Source: an uncultured Clostridia bacterium (lineage in GTDB: Bacteria; Bacillota; Clostridia; TANB77; CAG-508). Taken from it: a stretch of DNA of 47,792 nt. Shown here in pieces: positions 34,844-42,500 of this stretch (position 1 is the stretch's first letter; the number at the start of each line of letters is the position of its first letter). Under the pieces are notes generated by a model, which ran no database searches, was not told where the DNA came from, and saw only the letters and a list, made by a program, of their open reading frames with translations. The translations under genes were made by a program, and so were the position numbers. The stretch is taken from contig CAKPRG010000009.1 of assembly GCA_934182465.1 (NCBI GenBank), forward strand, positions 1-47,792, in the 5' to 3' direction.

Positions 34844-36409
34844 ATGGTATATTACAAATTATTCAATATGTCATACAAATCAAACATGGAAAAAATCAAA
34901 AAAGAATGCAATGAACTTTTAGATTTTATAAAAGTTCATAAAACTAGTTTTATCTTAACCATATTTTTCACTTTTATTATTTATGGTATAAAACTTTTCA
35001 ATTACAGTATTTCTATTGACACAGAAGTAATCATATCAAATTATACCGCTTTAGTAAATTCATGGTATGGTATTGGTAGATTTAGTTTAGGTTTTCTAAA
35101 ATTTATTTTAGGATTAAACCCTTTTAATTATTATTTGTCAAATGTTTTAATGATTTTATTTTTTGCAATATCTTCTTTTGGATTATACTATTGTTTTAAT
35201 TTAGTAAATCCAACTAAAAATTCTTCAAAATTAGAGGAAATAAAAATATTTTTATTTACATCATTAATAATCAGTAGCCCTATTTTTGCAGAACAATTTA
35301 ATTTTACACTTCAATGTGCAGAAGTTGCTATTTCATTATTTATATTAGATATAGGAGTATATTTTTTCATAAAAAGTATACAATCTAAAAATATTTTTCT
35401 ATTAATCATTCCTATTATATGCTTTACTGAAAATTTTGGGTGCTATCAAGCTTTTGTTCCTGTTATTATAGCAATATTAGTAGAAATATTAATTTTATTA
35501 AATAAAAATTACAATTATTCTGTAAAAGAAAATATAATATTTATTTTAAAAGCTTTTTTTGTTGGAGTTATTAGTTTAATAGGATATTTTGTTATTGGAA
35601 AATTAGTGTTACATTTCTTTAACATACCTGGTGGTTCTTACTTAAAAGATCAAATTTTATGGTTATCTGAACCTATAAAAAATGTTATTTTAAATATATT
35701 AAACTATGTAAAAGCTATTGTAAAAGGTGATTCTATTTTTTATAATCATTTATATTTAGTTGCAATAATTTTAACTTTTATAAATATCATTAAAGATTAC
35801 AAAAAAGTATTCTGTAACTTATTAAGCATAGTTTTATTATTAACACCGTTTATGTTTTCAGTACTTATGGGAAATAGTTTAGTAGCTAGAACACAACTTG
35901 TATTACCAATAATTCTATCAATTATATTAATTTATAATACAAAATTTAAAAATAATTATCTAAATTATATTTTATACATAATTATTTTTGCTTTTGTTTT
36001 TTCTCAAAGTAAAACAACACTTAATTTATTTGAAAGTGATTATGCTAGATATACACAAGATAAAGCTTTTGCAGAAAACATTTTATCAAAAGTTGATTCT
36101 CTTATAGATGATGAAAATACAACAAAAATTGTTTTCGTTGGTCAAAGACAACAATCAGGTCCTAGTGTTCATACTACTGGTGAAACATTTGGAGGTTCAT
36201 TCTTCTTTTGGGACTATGTATCAGTTTGTGGAATGAACAACAGAGCCATTGGTTTCATTAATACTTTAGGACATAATTTTCATGGAATTTCACCAGATGA
36301 ATTCGAAATGGCAAAAAAAGTAGCAAAAGAAAAGAATTTACAATCTTTTCCAAAAAGTAATTCTTTCTGCAAATACAATAATTATATAATTATAAAACTT
36401 TCAGATTAG
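34844..36409 (+). CDS. GtrII-like polytopic membrane glycosyltransferase
   Basis: The 521-residue integral membrane protein has about ten to twelve hydrophobic helices (first at about 38-58: FILTIFFTFIIYGIKLF). The loop after the first helix contains SIDTEVIISNYTALVNSWYGIGRFSLGFLKFI, the pattern of the GtrII-like (glucosyltransferase domain) family. Acidic residues there are probable catalytic or sugar-phosphate-lipid binding sites, as in other GT-C enzymes. The soluble C-terminal segment (about 420-521) contains KIVFVGQRQQ and HGISPDEFEMAKKVA. Such proteins modify surface polysaccharides using polyprenyl-phosphate sugars. The start at 34844 is preferred because AAAGGAG ends three bases before it. 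A hairpin leader precedes it. Sugar and acceptor are unknown. Confidence 0.75.
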   Translation: MVYYKLFNMSYKSNMEKIKKECNELLDFIKVHKTSFILTIFFTFIIYGIKLFNYSISIDTEVIISNYTALVNSWYGIGRFSLGFLKFILGLNPFNYYLSNVLMILFFAISSFGLYYCFNLVNPTKNSSKLEEIKIFLFTSLIISSPIFAEQFNFTLQCAEVAISLFILDIGVYFFIKSIQSKNIFLLIIPIICFTENFGCYQAFVPVIIAILVEILILLNKNYNYSVKENIIFILKAFFVGVISLIGYFVIGKLVLHFFNIPGGSYLKDQILWLSEPIKNVILNILNYVKAIVKGDSIFYNHLYLVAIILTFINIIKDYKKVFCNLLSIVLLLTPFMFSVLMGNSLVARTQLVLPIILSIILIYNTKFKNNYLNYILYIIIFAFVFSQSKTTLNLFESDYARYTQDKAFAENILSKVDSLIDDENTTKIVFVGQRQQSGPSVHTTGETFGGSFFFWDYVSVCGMNNRAIGFINTLGHNFHGISPDEFEMAKKVAKEKNLQSFPKSNSFCKYNNYIIIKLSD

Positions 36410-36428
36410 TAAACAAGCTAGAAATATA

Positions 36429-36465
36429 TGGAATGATTAAATTTTGAAAATTTTTAATCATTCCA
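36429..36465. terminator. Bidirectional terminator between convergent genes
   Basis: TGGAATGATTAAA (36429-36441) and TTTAATCATTCCA (36453-36465) form a perfect 13-base stem. It lies between the stop of the GtrII-like gene and the stop of the ABC-F gene and can serve both. Confidence 0.8.
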
Positions 36466-36476
36466 TTATTTTATTA

Positions 36477-38375
36477 TTAAAATTCAGCCAAATTTTCTTC
36501 TAATTCTGTCCATTCCTCCATTAGTCCATTATTTTCTTCTATTAATTTATTTACCTCTTCTTGCAATTCTGTAATTTTCATATAATCAGAACAAATTTCT
36601 TGATCTTGCATTTTGTTTTGTAATTCTTTTATTTTTTCTTCATTAATTGAAATATTTTCTTCTATTTTTTCAATTTTTCTTTCCAACTTAGTTCTTTCTT
36701 TTAATGGATTATTATATATTTTCTTTTTCTCTTTTTCTTGTTTTTCCTCTACTATTTGTTCTTTTTGCAAAGCTTCTTTTTTCTCTAAATATTCTGTATA
36801 TGTATTATCATAAAAAGTAGCTTTATTATTTTCAAATTCCAAAATGCAATTTGAAATTTTATTAACGAAAAATCTATCATGTGATACAAATATTATAGTT
36901 CCATTATATGCTTTTAAAAGTTCTTCTAGACTTTCTTTTCCAACAATATCCATGTGATTTGTAGGTTCATCTAAAATTAATACATTAGGACCTTTTTTCA
37001 AGATTTTACACAATATATATCTTACTTTTTCTCCACCAGATAGCATTTCTATTTTTTTAAATACATCTTCACCATAAAACATAAACGCTGCTAATGAATT
37101 TCTAATTTGTGTAGTTGTTAAATTTGGAAATTCATCATAAAAATCATCAAAAATTGTTTTGTCTAAATTTAGTATTGCCATTTGCTGTTCAAAGTAACCT
37201 ATTTCAACATTATGCCCAAATTCATATTTACCAGAAATCGGATTAATATTTCCTATTAATGTCTTTAACAAAGTTGATTTTCCTGTTCCATTTTCTCCAA
37301 TAATTCCTAATTTCTGTCCTTTATATAATTTAAAGTCAACTTTGGCTAATGTTTTATTATATCCAATTTCCAAATTTTCTACATTTAAAACATTTTTTCC
37401 ACTTTCTTTGTTAATTTCAAAATTTGTTTTAAATGATTTTAAATCATACTTATTGGGTTCTTCTATTTTAACCATTCTTTCTATTTGTTTTAATTTAGAA
37501 AGTGCCATTTTTGCTTTAGTAGGTTTGTATCTAAATCTATCTGCTATAGCATTTAATCTTTTTATTTCTTTTTGTTGAAACTCATAATCTTTTAATTGCT
37601 TTTCATAGTTTATCTTTTTTTGTCTTTCAAAATCTTCATAATTTCCTGTATATTCAGTTATTGTACCATATTCTATTTCACAAACTCTATCTACTATATT
37701 GTTTAAAAACATTCTATCATGTGAAACTATTACAACAGCTTTTGAATAATTTTTCAAATAGCTTTCTAACCATTCTATTGTTACTATATCCAAATGATTT
37801 GTAGGTTCATCTAGTAATAATAAATCTGGTTTACTTAAAAGTAATTTTATAAAAGCTATTTTAGTTCTTTGTCCACCAGAAAATTCACATATTTTTTTAT
37901 CTAAATCATCTTTATTAAATCCAAATTTATATACCATTGTTTGATATTCTTTTTTGTAAGTATAGCCATCAAGCAATTCATATCTATCATGAAGTTTTGT
38001 ATATTCCAAACCAAGATTTGAAGAATTATCTACTTGCATTTCTTTCACTAATTCTTCCATCTTTCTTTCAATATTTATTATTTCTTGGTATTCTTTTAAT
38101 ATTTCTTCTAACATTGTATTTTGGTCATTTTCAAAATTAATTTGCTCCAAATAACCAATATTTTGACAACCTTCTTTATATACATTAAATTTTTCTGTAC
38201 TAATTCCTTCTGATAATAATTCATTATTTATAATTGCTTTTAACAAAGTAGATTTACCACAACCATTTCTACCTACTATTGCAACTTTCTGTTTTCCTTT
38301 TATCTCAAAGTTTATTTCTTCTAATATTGTTTCAGCTCCATAACTTACTGAACCATTTACTATTTGATAATTCAT
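36477..38375 (-). CDS. ABC-F family ATPase (ribosome-associated)
   Basis: Soluble tandem ABC ATPase without membrane domains. The 632-residue protein has a first Walker A GRNGCGKST (35-43), signature FSGGQRTK and LLLLDEPTNHLD. The second half has GENGTGKST, LSGGEKVR and VLILDEPTNHMD. The inter-domain helical linker near 235-300 has the basic KPTKAKMALSKLKQIERM. A Lys/Glu coiled coil occupies about 545-632. ABC-F proteins act on the ribosomal E site in translation control or antibiotic protection; which applies cannot be told from the sequence. The ATG at 38375 has AAAAGGA upstream and begins the conserved MNYQIVNGSVSYG. An upstream extension to 38477 lacks both. Confidence 0.93.
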   Translation of the reverse strand: MNYQIVNGSVSYGAETILEEINFEIKGKQKVAIVGRNGCGKSTLLKAIINNELLSEGISTEKFNVYKEGCQNIGYLEQINFENDQNTMLEEILKEYQEIINIERKMEELVKEMQVDNSSNLGLEYTKLHDRYELLDGYTYKKEYQTMVYKFGFNKDDLDKKICEFSGGQRTKIAFIKLLLSKPDLLLLDEPTNHLDIVTIEWLESYLKNYSKAVVIVSHDRMFLNNIVDRVCEIEYGTITEYTGNYEDFERQKKINYEKQLKDYEFQQKEIKRLNAIADRFRYKPTKAKMALSKLKQIERMVKIEEPNKYDLKSFKTNFEINKESGKNVLNVENLEIGYNKTLAKVDFKLYKGQKLGIIGENGTGKSTLLKTLIGNINPISGKYEFGHNVEIGYFEQQMAILNLDKTIFDDFYDEFPNLTTTQIRNSLAAFMFYGEDVFKKIEMLSGGEKVRYILCKILKKGPNVLILDEPTNHMDIVGKESLEELLKAYNGTIIFVSHDRFFVNKISNCILEFENNKATFYDNTYTEYLEKKEALQKEQIVEEKQEKEKKKIYNNPLKERTKLERKIEKIEENISINEEKIKELQNKMQDQEICSDYMKITELQEEVNKLIEENNGLMEEWTELEENLAEF

Positions 38376-38541
38376 TTTAATCCTTTTCTCTTTTCTGCTA
38401 TTGATACTAAAATTTATTTCTATGCTTATTTTTATCACAAAATTGTTAATTGTACAACTAGTTATTTGTATGTACAAAAAGTATTTTCTAACACTTCTAT
38501 GTTAAATCAAAATTAGTATTTTTCTTTACATTCAAAACAAA

Positions 38542-38563
38542 AGAGTCAGCCTAAACTGACTCT
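38542..38563 (-). terminator. Intrinsic terminator
   Basis: AGAGTCAG (38542-38549) and CTGACTCT (38556-38563) form a perfect stem with a T-rich tail on the minus strand, about 45 bases beyond the stop at 38607. Confidence 0.75.
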
Positions 38564-38606
38564 GATGCTTCCTGACGTGCATTGCTTGTCAAGAAAAAAT
38601 AACTAA

Positions 38607-39155
38607 CTACTTACTAATAGAATCCCATCTCTGTCTCAGTGCTGGATTAATGATTGTTTCTCCGTTTGAGAACGGGACAAATAATCCTGCTTTACTGAAT
38701 CCAGCTGCCTCAAGTTCTGCAATAATCTTGTAACCTTTTGCTACATATGTTTTGCCATTTCTGTAAACAAAAACAACTCTTCCATTGTTGTAGCAGAATG
38801 TTCCAAGTTTTTCGCAGTTGCAGTCCAAACACGTCTGATTCATAATCGGATAATAAACATCCTCATAGTAGATATGTTTGACCTGCACACCCATTTCCGG
38901 CATTTCAAAGCAATTTTCAATAGTTTCTTCGCTGATAGCACCAATGTGATGCTTGTTGCAATATTCCTCACAATCGGCAACAAAATCTGCTTTGTATGAT
39001 TCATGAGCTGCATTTCTAAGGCAATTCCACTGATACTGATATTTCAGTGGATAGTCTCCGTTCGAAAACGGAACATAAAAGCTTTTCTTTTCAAAACCTA
39101 AAAGTCCTCCTTTCTGTGATAAGAGAACTTTTAAAGTTTTATATAAAAAACTCAC
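38607..39155 (-). CDS. Hypothetical protein with duplicated VPFSNG motif
   Basis: I do not recognise the family. The clear part contains YVPFSNGDYPLKYQYQWNCL near the N-terminus and LFVPFSNGETIINPALRQRW at the C-terminus, so the same unit bounds both ends. Between them lie six Cys, including CLDCNCEKLGTFC, and CEEYCNKHH, compatible with metal binding or disulfides. The start is uncertain. AAAGGAGG lies near 39111-39118 but no start follows it in frame. GTG 39155 is the nearest legal start. The frame stays open to a TTG at 39281, but that extension crosses the tRNA-derived repeat at 39186 and is probably not coding. Composition is richer in G+C than neighbours. The 5' end may have been damaged by the island insertion. 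Confidence 0.5.
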   Translation of the reverse strand: MSFLYKTLKVLLSQKGGLLGFEKKSFYVPFSNGDYPLKYQYQWNCLRNAAHESYKADFVADCEEYCNKHHIGAISEETIENCFEMPEMGVQVKHIYYEDVYYPIMNQTCLDCNCEKLGTFCYNNGRVVFVYRNGKTYVAKGYKIIAELEAAGFSKAGLFVPFSNGETIINPALRQRWDSISK

Positions 39156-39185
39156 GAACTTTTCAGCCCATAAGTTAATTTCAAA

Positions 39186-39205
39186 TGGAGCGGGTAACCA
39201 GAAGC
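39186..39205 (+). repeat. Candidate left attachment site (tRNA-Gly 3' end copy)
   Basis: TGGAGCGGGTA followed by ACCAGAAGC matches the CCA end and acceptor stem of the tRNA-Gly gene at 46623-46642 in 17 of 20 positions. The first 11 bases are identical and the orientation is the same. Such duplication is the usual footprint of tyrosine-integrase elements that insert at tRNA 3' ends. A degraded tyrosine integrase lies between the two copies. Confidence 0.65.
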
Positions 39206-39317
39206 ATAAAAATAGACTCCCCCCTACTGCTGTAAGAATTCCAGCTTCAATTTTCAATTTTTTTGCCCAATTTGGTGGCAAAATTATATTATAAAAAATG
39301 TTTTTAATATTTCTTTA

Positions 39318-39346
39318 TTGCACTTTTAAAGAAATAGTGCTATAAT
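39318..39346 (+). promoter_or_regulatory. Sigma-A promoter of the 45-residue protein gene
   Basis: TTGCAC (39318-39323), a 17-base spacer and TATAAT (39341-39346) form a near-consensus promoter. A leader of about 60 bases follows and contains a GGGATATAT..ATATTTCCC near-dyad (39366-39395) and a strong AGGTGGTGA ribosome binding site. Confidence 0.75.
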
Positions 39347-39413
39347 TTTCCTGTCAAAACCTTTCGGGATATATTATTGAAGAGGGATATTTCCCAGAAA
39401 GGTGGTGATTTAT

Positions 39414-39551
39414 ATGGCTTGCAAGCATACTTCAAAAAAAGCTGCAAGTAGCGCTTCTAAAGTACTAAGAGATGGTAGAACTTCAAAAGACTCAAAGTCT
39501 GCCGCAGGTTCTGCTTTAGCTCAAAGACCATCAAAGCGCAAAAGCAAATAA
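39414..39551 (+). CDS. Small basic Ser/Ala/Lys-rich protein (45 aa)
   Basis: The protein begins MACKHTSKKAASSASKVL and ends QRPSKRKSK. It is strongly basic, almost free of hydrophobic residues, and seems built from two related halves (TSKKAASSASKVL and TSKDSKSAAGSAL), rather like a miniature histone tail. It has a near-consensus promoter, a strong ribosome binding site and a terminator that overlaps its stop, so it is very likely expressed. I recall similar short Ser/Ala/Lys-rich proteins in mobile regions, but no function. Nucleic-acid binding is a guess from charge. It converges on a second small basic gene and is the first gene inside the candidate island. Confidence 0.75.
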   Translation: MACKHTSKKAASSASKVLRDGRTSKDSKSAAGSALAQRPSKRKSK

Positions 39552-39586
39552 ACAGAAGGGATAAAACCTTCTGTTTATTTGCTTTT
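39540..39586. terminator. Bidirectional terminator containing both stop codons
   Basis: A perfect 20-base inverted repeat (39540-39559 and 39567-39586) has a seven-base loop. Each arm contains GCAAATAA, so the stop codon and the last codons (Ser-Lys-stop) of both convergent small genes lie within the stem. One hairpin therefore ends both messages. Confidence 0.8.
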
Positions 39587-39745
39587 CTTATTTACACCTG
39601 TCCCTACATTAGGTGGCGTGCATCTTTCACTTGTATTTGGACCACTTGGTTTATAACCACGAGTATGTAATCCAGAACCAGCTTTATCATTTTTTATAGC
39701 TCTTGATGTATTTTTTGCTATATTTTTCTTTGAATTATTGTTCAT
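39575..39745 (-). CDS. Small basic protein (56 aa) coupled to the DUF6338-like gene
   Basis: The product begins MNNNSKKNIAKNTSRAIKND, continues through a Gly/Pro/Ser/Thr-rich middle (KAGSGLHTRGYKPSGPNTSE) and ends CTPPNVGTGVNKKSK. It is basic, low in hydrophobic residues and probably disordered. Its ATG (39743-39745) lies inside the last codons of the upstream DUF6338-like gene, an overlap of 11 bases, and AAAGGTAGAAG precedes it. Translation is therefore almost certainly coupled. Its last codons share a hairpin with the convergent 45-residue gene. Function is unknown; the overlap suggests it works with the membrane protein. Confidence 0.72.
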   Translation of the reverse strand: MNNNSKKNIAKNTSRAIKNDKAGSGLHTRGYKPSGPNTSERCTPPNVGTGVNKKSK

Positions 39746-40361
39746 TTTCTTCTACCTTTCTTTTAAAAAATTCTATATATTTAATATTTTCTGCTTTTAT
39801 CAAAATACCATCAGTATCTGTTTGAATCTTCCAGTTATTATCGTCATCTATTTTATAAACTTCATTTATATAAATATCTCTTTCACTTTCATTAGAAGAT
39901 GCACAAGACAAACCACCCATGAAACCAGCTATAACAGTATTATCTGTTAATGTAACTATAACCCATTCAGCTTCCATTTTACTAAATTTATAATCCCATG
40001 CAGATGGCTCTGGTTCAATTAAGTTAACACCAAAATAATTACAAATTTTCCTTATCAAATCATATTTATTTATACAAATTATAATTAATGAAATTATGAA
40101 TGGAGATACTATAGTTATAAGTATTATACTTAACCATAACCTAATATAATGTACTTTCCACCAATCAATATTTAAGTATATTGAATATATTGGAATTGCC
40201 CATAATATCGCATTTATAAAACTATATATAAAAAAATCCAATAATTTTAAATTATATTCTTTTTTTCCTTTTGGGATACTTCTTTCTGTCACACCTATTA
40301 TTATAAATCCAGGAATAATAAATGCTATTGCCATACAAATGCTAAATATAATATCATTCAT
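39735..40361 (-). CDS. DUF6338-like membrane protein
   Basis: The 208-residue protein has hydrophobic helices at about 3-24, 44-66 and 73-98, then a cytoplasmic C-terminal domain. That domain carries EPEPSAWDYKFSKMEAEWVIVTLTDNTVIAGFMGG, DIYINEVYKIDDDNNW and GILIKAENIKYIEFF. The pattern of three or four helices plus an SH3-like C-terminal barrel with WDYxF, AG(F/Y) and RDIY matches DUF6338 as I remember it. The biochemical function of the family is unknown. AGGAGG precedes the ATG at 40361. The gene overlaps the next small gene and begins 29 bases after the methyltransferase remnant. Confidence 0.7.
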   Translation of the reverse strand: MNDIIFSICMAIAFIIPGFIIIGVTERSIPKGKKEYNLKLLDFFIYSFINAILWAIPIYSIYLNIDWWKVHYIRLWLSIILITIVSPFIISLIIICINKYDLIRKICNYFGVNLIEPEPSAWDYKFSKMEAEWVIVTLTDNTVIAGFMGGLSCASSNESERDIYINEVYKIDDDNNWKIQTDTDGILIKAENIKYIEFFKRKVEENEQ

Positions 40362-40390
40362 TAAATTCCTCCTTTCATACAGTAATAATA

Positions 40391-41080
40391 TTAAACATTC
40401 TTATCATTAGTTAAAGCTTTTATAATATTTTCTGCAATTCTATTTATAACTGGTACAACAACACTATTTCCAGCTTGTTTATATAATCTAGCATCACTCA
40501 TATCTTTTGGCAATTTATAATCTTTTGGATAACCTTGTGCATAAAAACACTCTATTGGTGTAAGCTTTCTAATTCCATAATCTGTTTTAATTAAAGGAAC
40601 ATTGTGTCCACCTTCTCCCATATTAGCAGTTAAAGTTGGAACTAAATTGCTTTGATTTTTTCTAACGTATTTTCTACTCCATTGATAAACTGTATTATCA
40701 TCATCCATTTCTTCAGTTAATAACTTGTACATTTCTCCTTTATATTTTCCCTCTGTGTAATAATACTTGTCATCAACTTTAGTTTCAAAATTAAATACTT
40801 TTTTTATATTATTATTTAACTCAATAAGTAATGGCATTTGGAATTTATCATAATCTTCTTTATCTCTAAAAGCTACAATATAAATTCTTTCTCTGTTTTG
40901 TGGTATATTTCCATATTCACAAGCATTTAATACTTGATATCTAATTTTATTTTTATATCCAGCATTTTCTAAACATTCAATAATAGTTCTAAATGTTTTT
41001 CCATTATCATGTCTTACTAAATTTTTTACATTTTCTAAAAAGATTACTCTTGGTTTTCTTTCTTTAAAAATCCTTTCCAT
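40391..41080 (-). pseudogene. DNA cytosine-5 methyltransferase, C-terminal remnant
   Basis: The 229 recognisable residues are the later part of a C5-cytosine methyltransferase. Motif VI is FLENVKN, motif VIII is PQNRERIYIVAF, motif IX is RKLTPIECFYAQGYP and motif X is YKQAGNSVVVPVINRIAENI. The AdoMet-binding motif I and the catalytic Pro-Cys motif IV are absent, so it cannot methylate DNA. Upstream of the ATG the same frame reads NGELFFEMERIFKERKP, typical methyltransferase sequence, before running into the frame of the preceding gene. The remnant overlaps the endonuclease-like fragment by 37 bases in another frame. This fits a deletion that removed the 5' half of the methyltransferase and the 3' part of its neighbour. 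Confidence 0.85.
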
Positions 41081-41508
41081 TTCAAAGAATAATTCTCCAT
41101 TGAATGAGGAATTCTTTTTACAATATGATATATCATATCTTTTATTCCATGAAGATTTTTTGTAACTCTTATACGTTTATTTCTATATTCAGCAATTTTA
41201 CAAATCATTTCATAAGGTTCTAAATTCATATATGTATTTTTTAATTTGTTAAATTCAGCAACTTTTTGATTATCAGTTCCAATCCATGTTTTCAAGCCAA
41301 TTCCTAAATCGCCTTTTTGAGCATCTGCAGAACAGTCATCTCTACTTAAATTGTATGCTTCTAAATATTTACAAAATATATTTTCATGACATCTATAATA
41401 CAAATATGGTACATCGTATTCAGAAAATAATTTTGATAATGAACCAACTACTTTTAACATATTTTTATAATTTTCTCTTTGCTTTATTGGTTGATTTTCG
41501 TAAAACAT
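41044..41508 (-). pseudogene. Truncated gene upstream of methyltransferase, restriction-endonuclease-like
   Basis: The ATG at 41508 (MFYENQPIKQRENYKNML) has AGGAGG at ideal spacing, so this start is preferred to 41538. The 154 residues include SKLFSEYDVPYLYYRCHENIF, then SADAQKGDLGIGLKTWIGTDNQKVAEFN, and IYHIVKRIPHSME. The Asp/Gly/Lys-Thr arrangement recalls type II restriction enzymes, and such genes usually neighbour a methyltransferase. The last residues (about 140-154, KWKGFLKKENQE) are read from what is methyltransferase sequence in another frame, so the C-terminus is missing. I cannot name the family, and the restriction role is an inference. Confidence 0.6.
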
Positions 41509-41633
41509 ATAAATCCTCCTTTCAAAGATTATTAACATTCAAATAATATCACAAACAAATTACTATTTCAATTATAAATATAATTTTATTTACATTTTTT
41601 TACTTCATTTTTCATTGTTATACCAACACTTTC

Positions 41634-41852
41634 AATCAAAATCTGCACTGTATGCAGATTTTGATTTTTTGACTCTTTTTTATATTTTTTTTATACTAAA
41701 CTTGTACATGAATTATAAAAAAGTTGCACTGTATGCAACATTTTGTGAAAAACAGTATTTTTTATCAATTTTTGATGTAAATTTACTCATTTTTTACTAA
41801 AAAACACCCGAAAAGTTGCATTGTATGCAATTTTCGTTGCATAGAGTGCAAC
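41634..41852. repeat. Cluster of four TTGCA-N5-TGCAA dyads
   Basis: Four related inverted repeats occur at 41634-41666 (14-base arms, core CTGCA-CTGTA-TGCAG), 41723-41739 (GTTGCA-CTGTA-TGCAAC), 41815-41830 (GTTGCA-TTGTA-TGCAA) and 41836-41852 (GTTGCA-TAGAG-TGCAAC). Three share the spacer YTGTA. The last two lie five bases apart and together form a larger dyad AAAAGTTGCA..TGCAACTTTT. The even arrangement in a non-coding stretch looks like binding sites for one protein, either operators or replication/transfer iterons. Confidence 0.7.
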
Positions 41853-42500
41853 TTTTTAAAATTAGACAAATTAACATAAAAATAATATACTCTATTTATA
41901 AACACACAAACCAAACGAGATTCTAGATTCTCGTTCCATATATAAATGCTTATAAGCGCTACTTAAGATAAAACAAAGTTTGCTATAGAGAACTTTATAA
42001 AATATAAAATTATGAAAAATAATTTTGAATGATTTTATAACATAATTTAATTTTGTAGTTTTCTACTCCTCTAGTATGTTACAGCACTTTTTGTTTGCAC
42101 AAAACTTTTCTAATAGAGAAAAACTTAATATTTTTAACAAGTATTACTTCAAATTCTGTAATTTTTGATACACAAGTATCACAAAAGAAAAAACATGTCG
42201 ATTTTATGACAGATTATGACAAATTATTAAATTTTATGGCATTTCTACATTTTACATATAAATCACATTAAAATAATTTCAAATAGTATACTAAAACATG
42301 CCTAACGTATTTTTCAAGAAATTATCTCTATATCATTTGTCCAACAAGCATTACATAGATTTTTTAAAAATCAATTTTCGGACAAATTAGGTAATTTTAG
42401 GACAAAAATACATTTACTAAAAAAAGCATGCTAATATTAACTCATGAGTACTCAAACACAGACTTCGAAGTCTCTTTAATTTTAAAAGAAAGGAGACAAA
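41853..42500. other. Non-coding region upstream of relaxase (possible oriT)
   Basis: No gene is visible here. Structure includes a dyad AACGAGA-N8-TCTCGTT (41914-41935) and two TTATGACA repeats ten bases apart (42204-42211, 42214-42221). ATTTGTCC (42335-42342) is inverted as GGACAAAT (42380-42387), with a further GGACAAAA (42400-42407). AGACTTCGAAGTCT is a palindrome at 42460-42473. MobV-type elements carry their transfer origin just upstream of the relaxase gene, so the 42335-42473 part is the best oriT candidate. I cannot identify a known nick site. Confidence 0.4.

Noticed and set aside
41634..41666. The first TTGCA-type dyad as an intrinsic terminator, since a T-rich stretch follows it.
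   Set aside because: No gene on the plus strand ends upstream, and three further dyads with the same core lack T tails. Shared binding sites explain them better.
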